In this document: one piece after another, positions 5,188 to 5,393 of the stretch | Layout: each line of letters begins with the position of its first letter | Position numbering within the stretch: the stretch's first letter is position 1 | Source of the DNA: Nitrospirota bacterium | GTDB taxonomy: Bacteria > Nitrospirota > Nitrospiria > Nitrospirales > NS-4 | Direction: 5' to 3' | NCBI GenBank assembly: GCA_005877855.1 | Contig: VBOF01000049.1 | Coordinates: forward strand, 1-5,393 | DNA: 5,393 bases | Position numbers and translations under genes: made by a program | Notes under the pieces: generated by a model | What the model was told of the DNA's origin: nothing | Databases searched by the model: none | What the model saw: only the letters and a program-made list of their open reading frames with translations

Positions 5188-5393
5188 GGTTCCCCCTGCT
5201 GGTACTCGAAGCGATGGATGGTCCGGCCGTCGATGCGACCGGTAATTCGATCCTCACTCTGGTCCCCCGCCCCACCTCACTCTCGACGTGGATCGTGCCG
5301 CGATGGGCTTCGAGGATCCGTTTGCATTGAAACAGTCCGATACCCAGTCCGCCTTCCTTGGTAGTCCGAAACGGCTGGAACAGCGTCCGGAGC
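5165..5393 (-). CDS. prsK: C-terminal end of PEP-CTERM system histidine kinase PrsK (partial)
   Basis: An open frame enters from the right edge and runs 75 codons to a TGA at 5167-5165. It begins LRTLFQPFRTTKEGGLGIGL, the F box and G2 (GLGIGL) box of a HATPase_c domain, and continues QCKRILEAHRGTIHVESEVG and GRGTRVRIELP, the closing strands of the same domain. A Ser/Thr-rich tail of about 25 residues follows. This is the ATP-binding end of a sensor histidine kinase; the phosphorylated His and the membrane sensor part lie beyond the window. The last 23 bases overlap the prsR start in another frame, as expected for a kinase-regulator operon. The name PrsK is inferred from the prsR, prsT and PEP-CTERM context. 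The kinase would phosphorylate PrsR D58. Confidence 0.85.
   Translation of the reverse strand, partial: LRTLFQPFRTTKEGGLGIGLFQCKRILEAHRGTIHVESEVGRGTRVRIELPVASTAGPSIASSTSRGNHANYTQS

Noticed and set aside
4765..5364. Plus-strand open frame of about 200 codons opposite prsR and prsK
   Set aside because: It is antisense to the conserved receiver and HATPase regions, is Arg/His/Pro-rich as expected for a shadow frame in GC-rich DNA, and matches no family.

Overview
The window carries part of the regulatory and accessory machinery of a PEP-CTERM/exosortase system, the Gram-negative protein-sorting system linked to exopolysaccharide export. The evidence is a PrsK-type histidine kinase tail, a PrsR-type sigma-54 activator, a PrsT-type TPR lipoprotein and a PEP-CTERM substrate protein, all within 5.4 kb. 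The DNA is GC-rich. The gene set and the style of the PEP-CTERM tail fit an environmental Gram-negative bacterium; my best guess is a Nitrospira-like member of the Nitrospirota. That is an inference from gene content, because no phylogenetic marker is present.

Layout. Bases 1-263 (+) hold the C-terminal end of a PAS-type sensor or regulator with a paired CxxC tail. Bases 264-423 are a gene-free leader. Bases 424-2709 (+) encode the TPR lipoprotein PrsT. A short convergent gap (2710-2777) contains a strong intrinsic terminator for the minus-strand gene. Bases 2778-3533 (-) encode a secreted PEP-CTERM protein. Bases 3534-3813 are a 280-bp regulatory region. Bases 3814-5187 (-) encode PrsR, and 5165-5393 (-) is the C-terminal end of PrsK, which overlaps prsR by 23 bases.

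How they fit together. PrsK and PrsR form a two-component pair. PrsR has an intact receiver domain, an AAA+ domain with a perfect GAFTGA loop and a Fis-type HTH, so it should activate sigma-54 promoters. The PEP-CTERM gene directly downstream has a near-consensus sigma-54 promoter (TGGCAGC-N4-TTGCT, exact -24/-12 spacing). Behind it, at typical enhancer distance, lie a perfect inverted repeat and other repeats. The simplest reading is a compact circuit in which PrsK-PrsR-RpoN switches on a dedicated surface protein. That protein would be processed by an exosortase encoded elsewhere, with PrsT as a lipoprotein accessory. No CRISPR, tRNA, rRNA or insertion sequence was seen.
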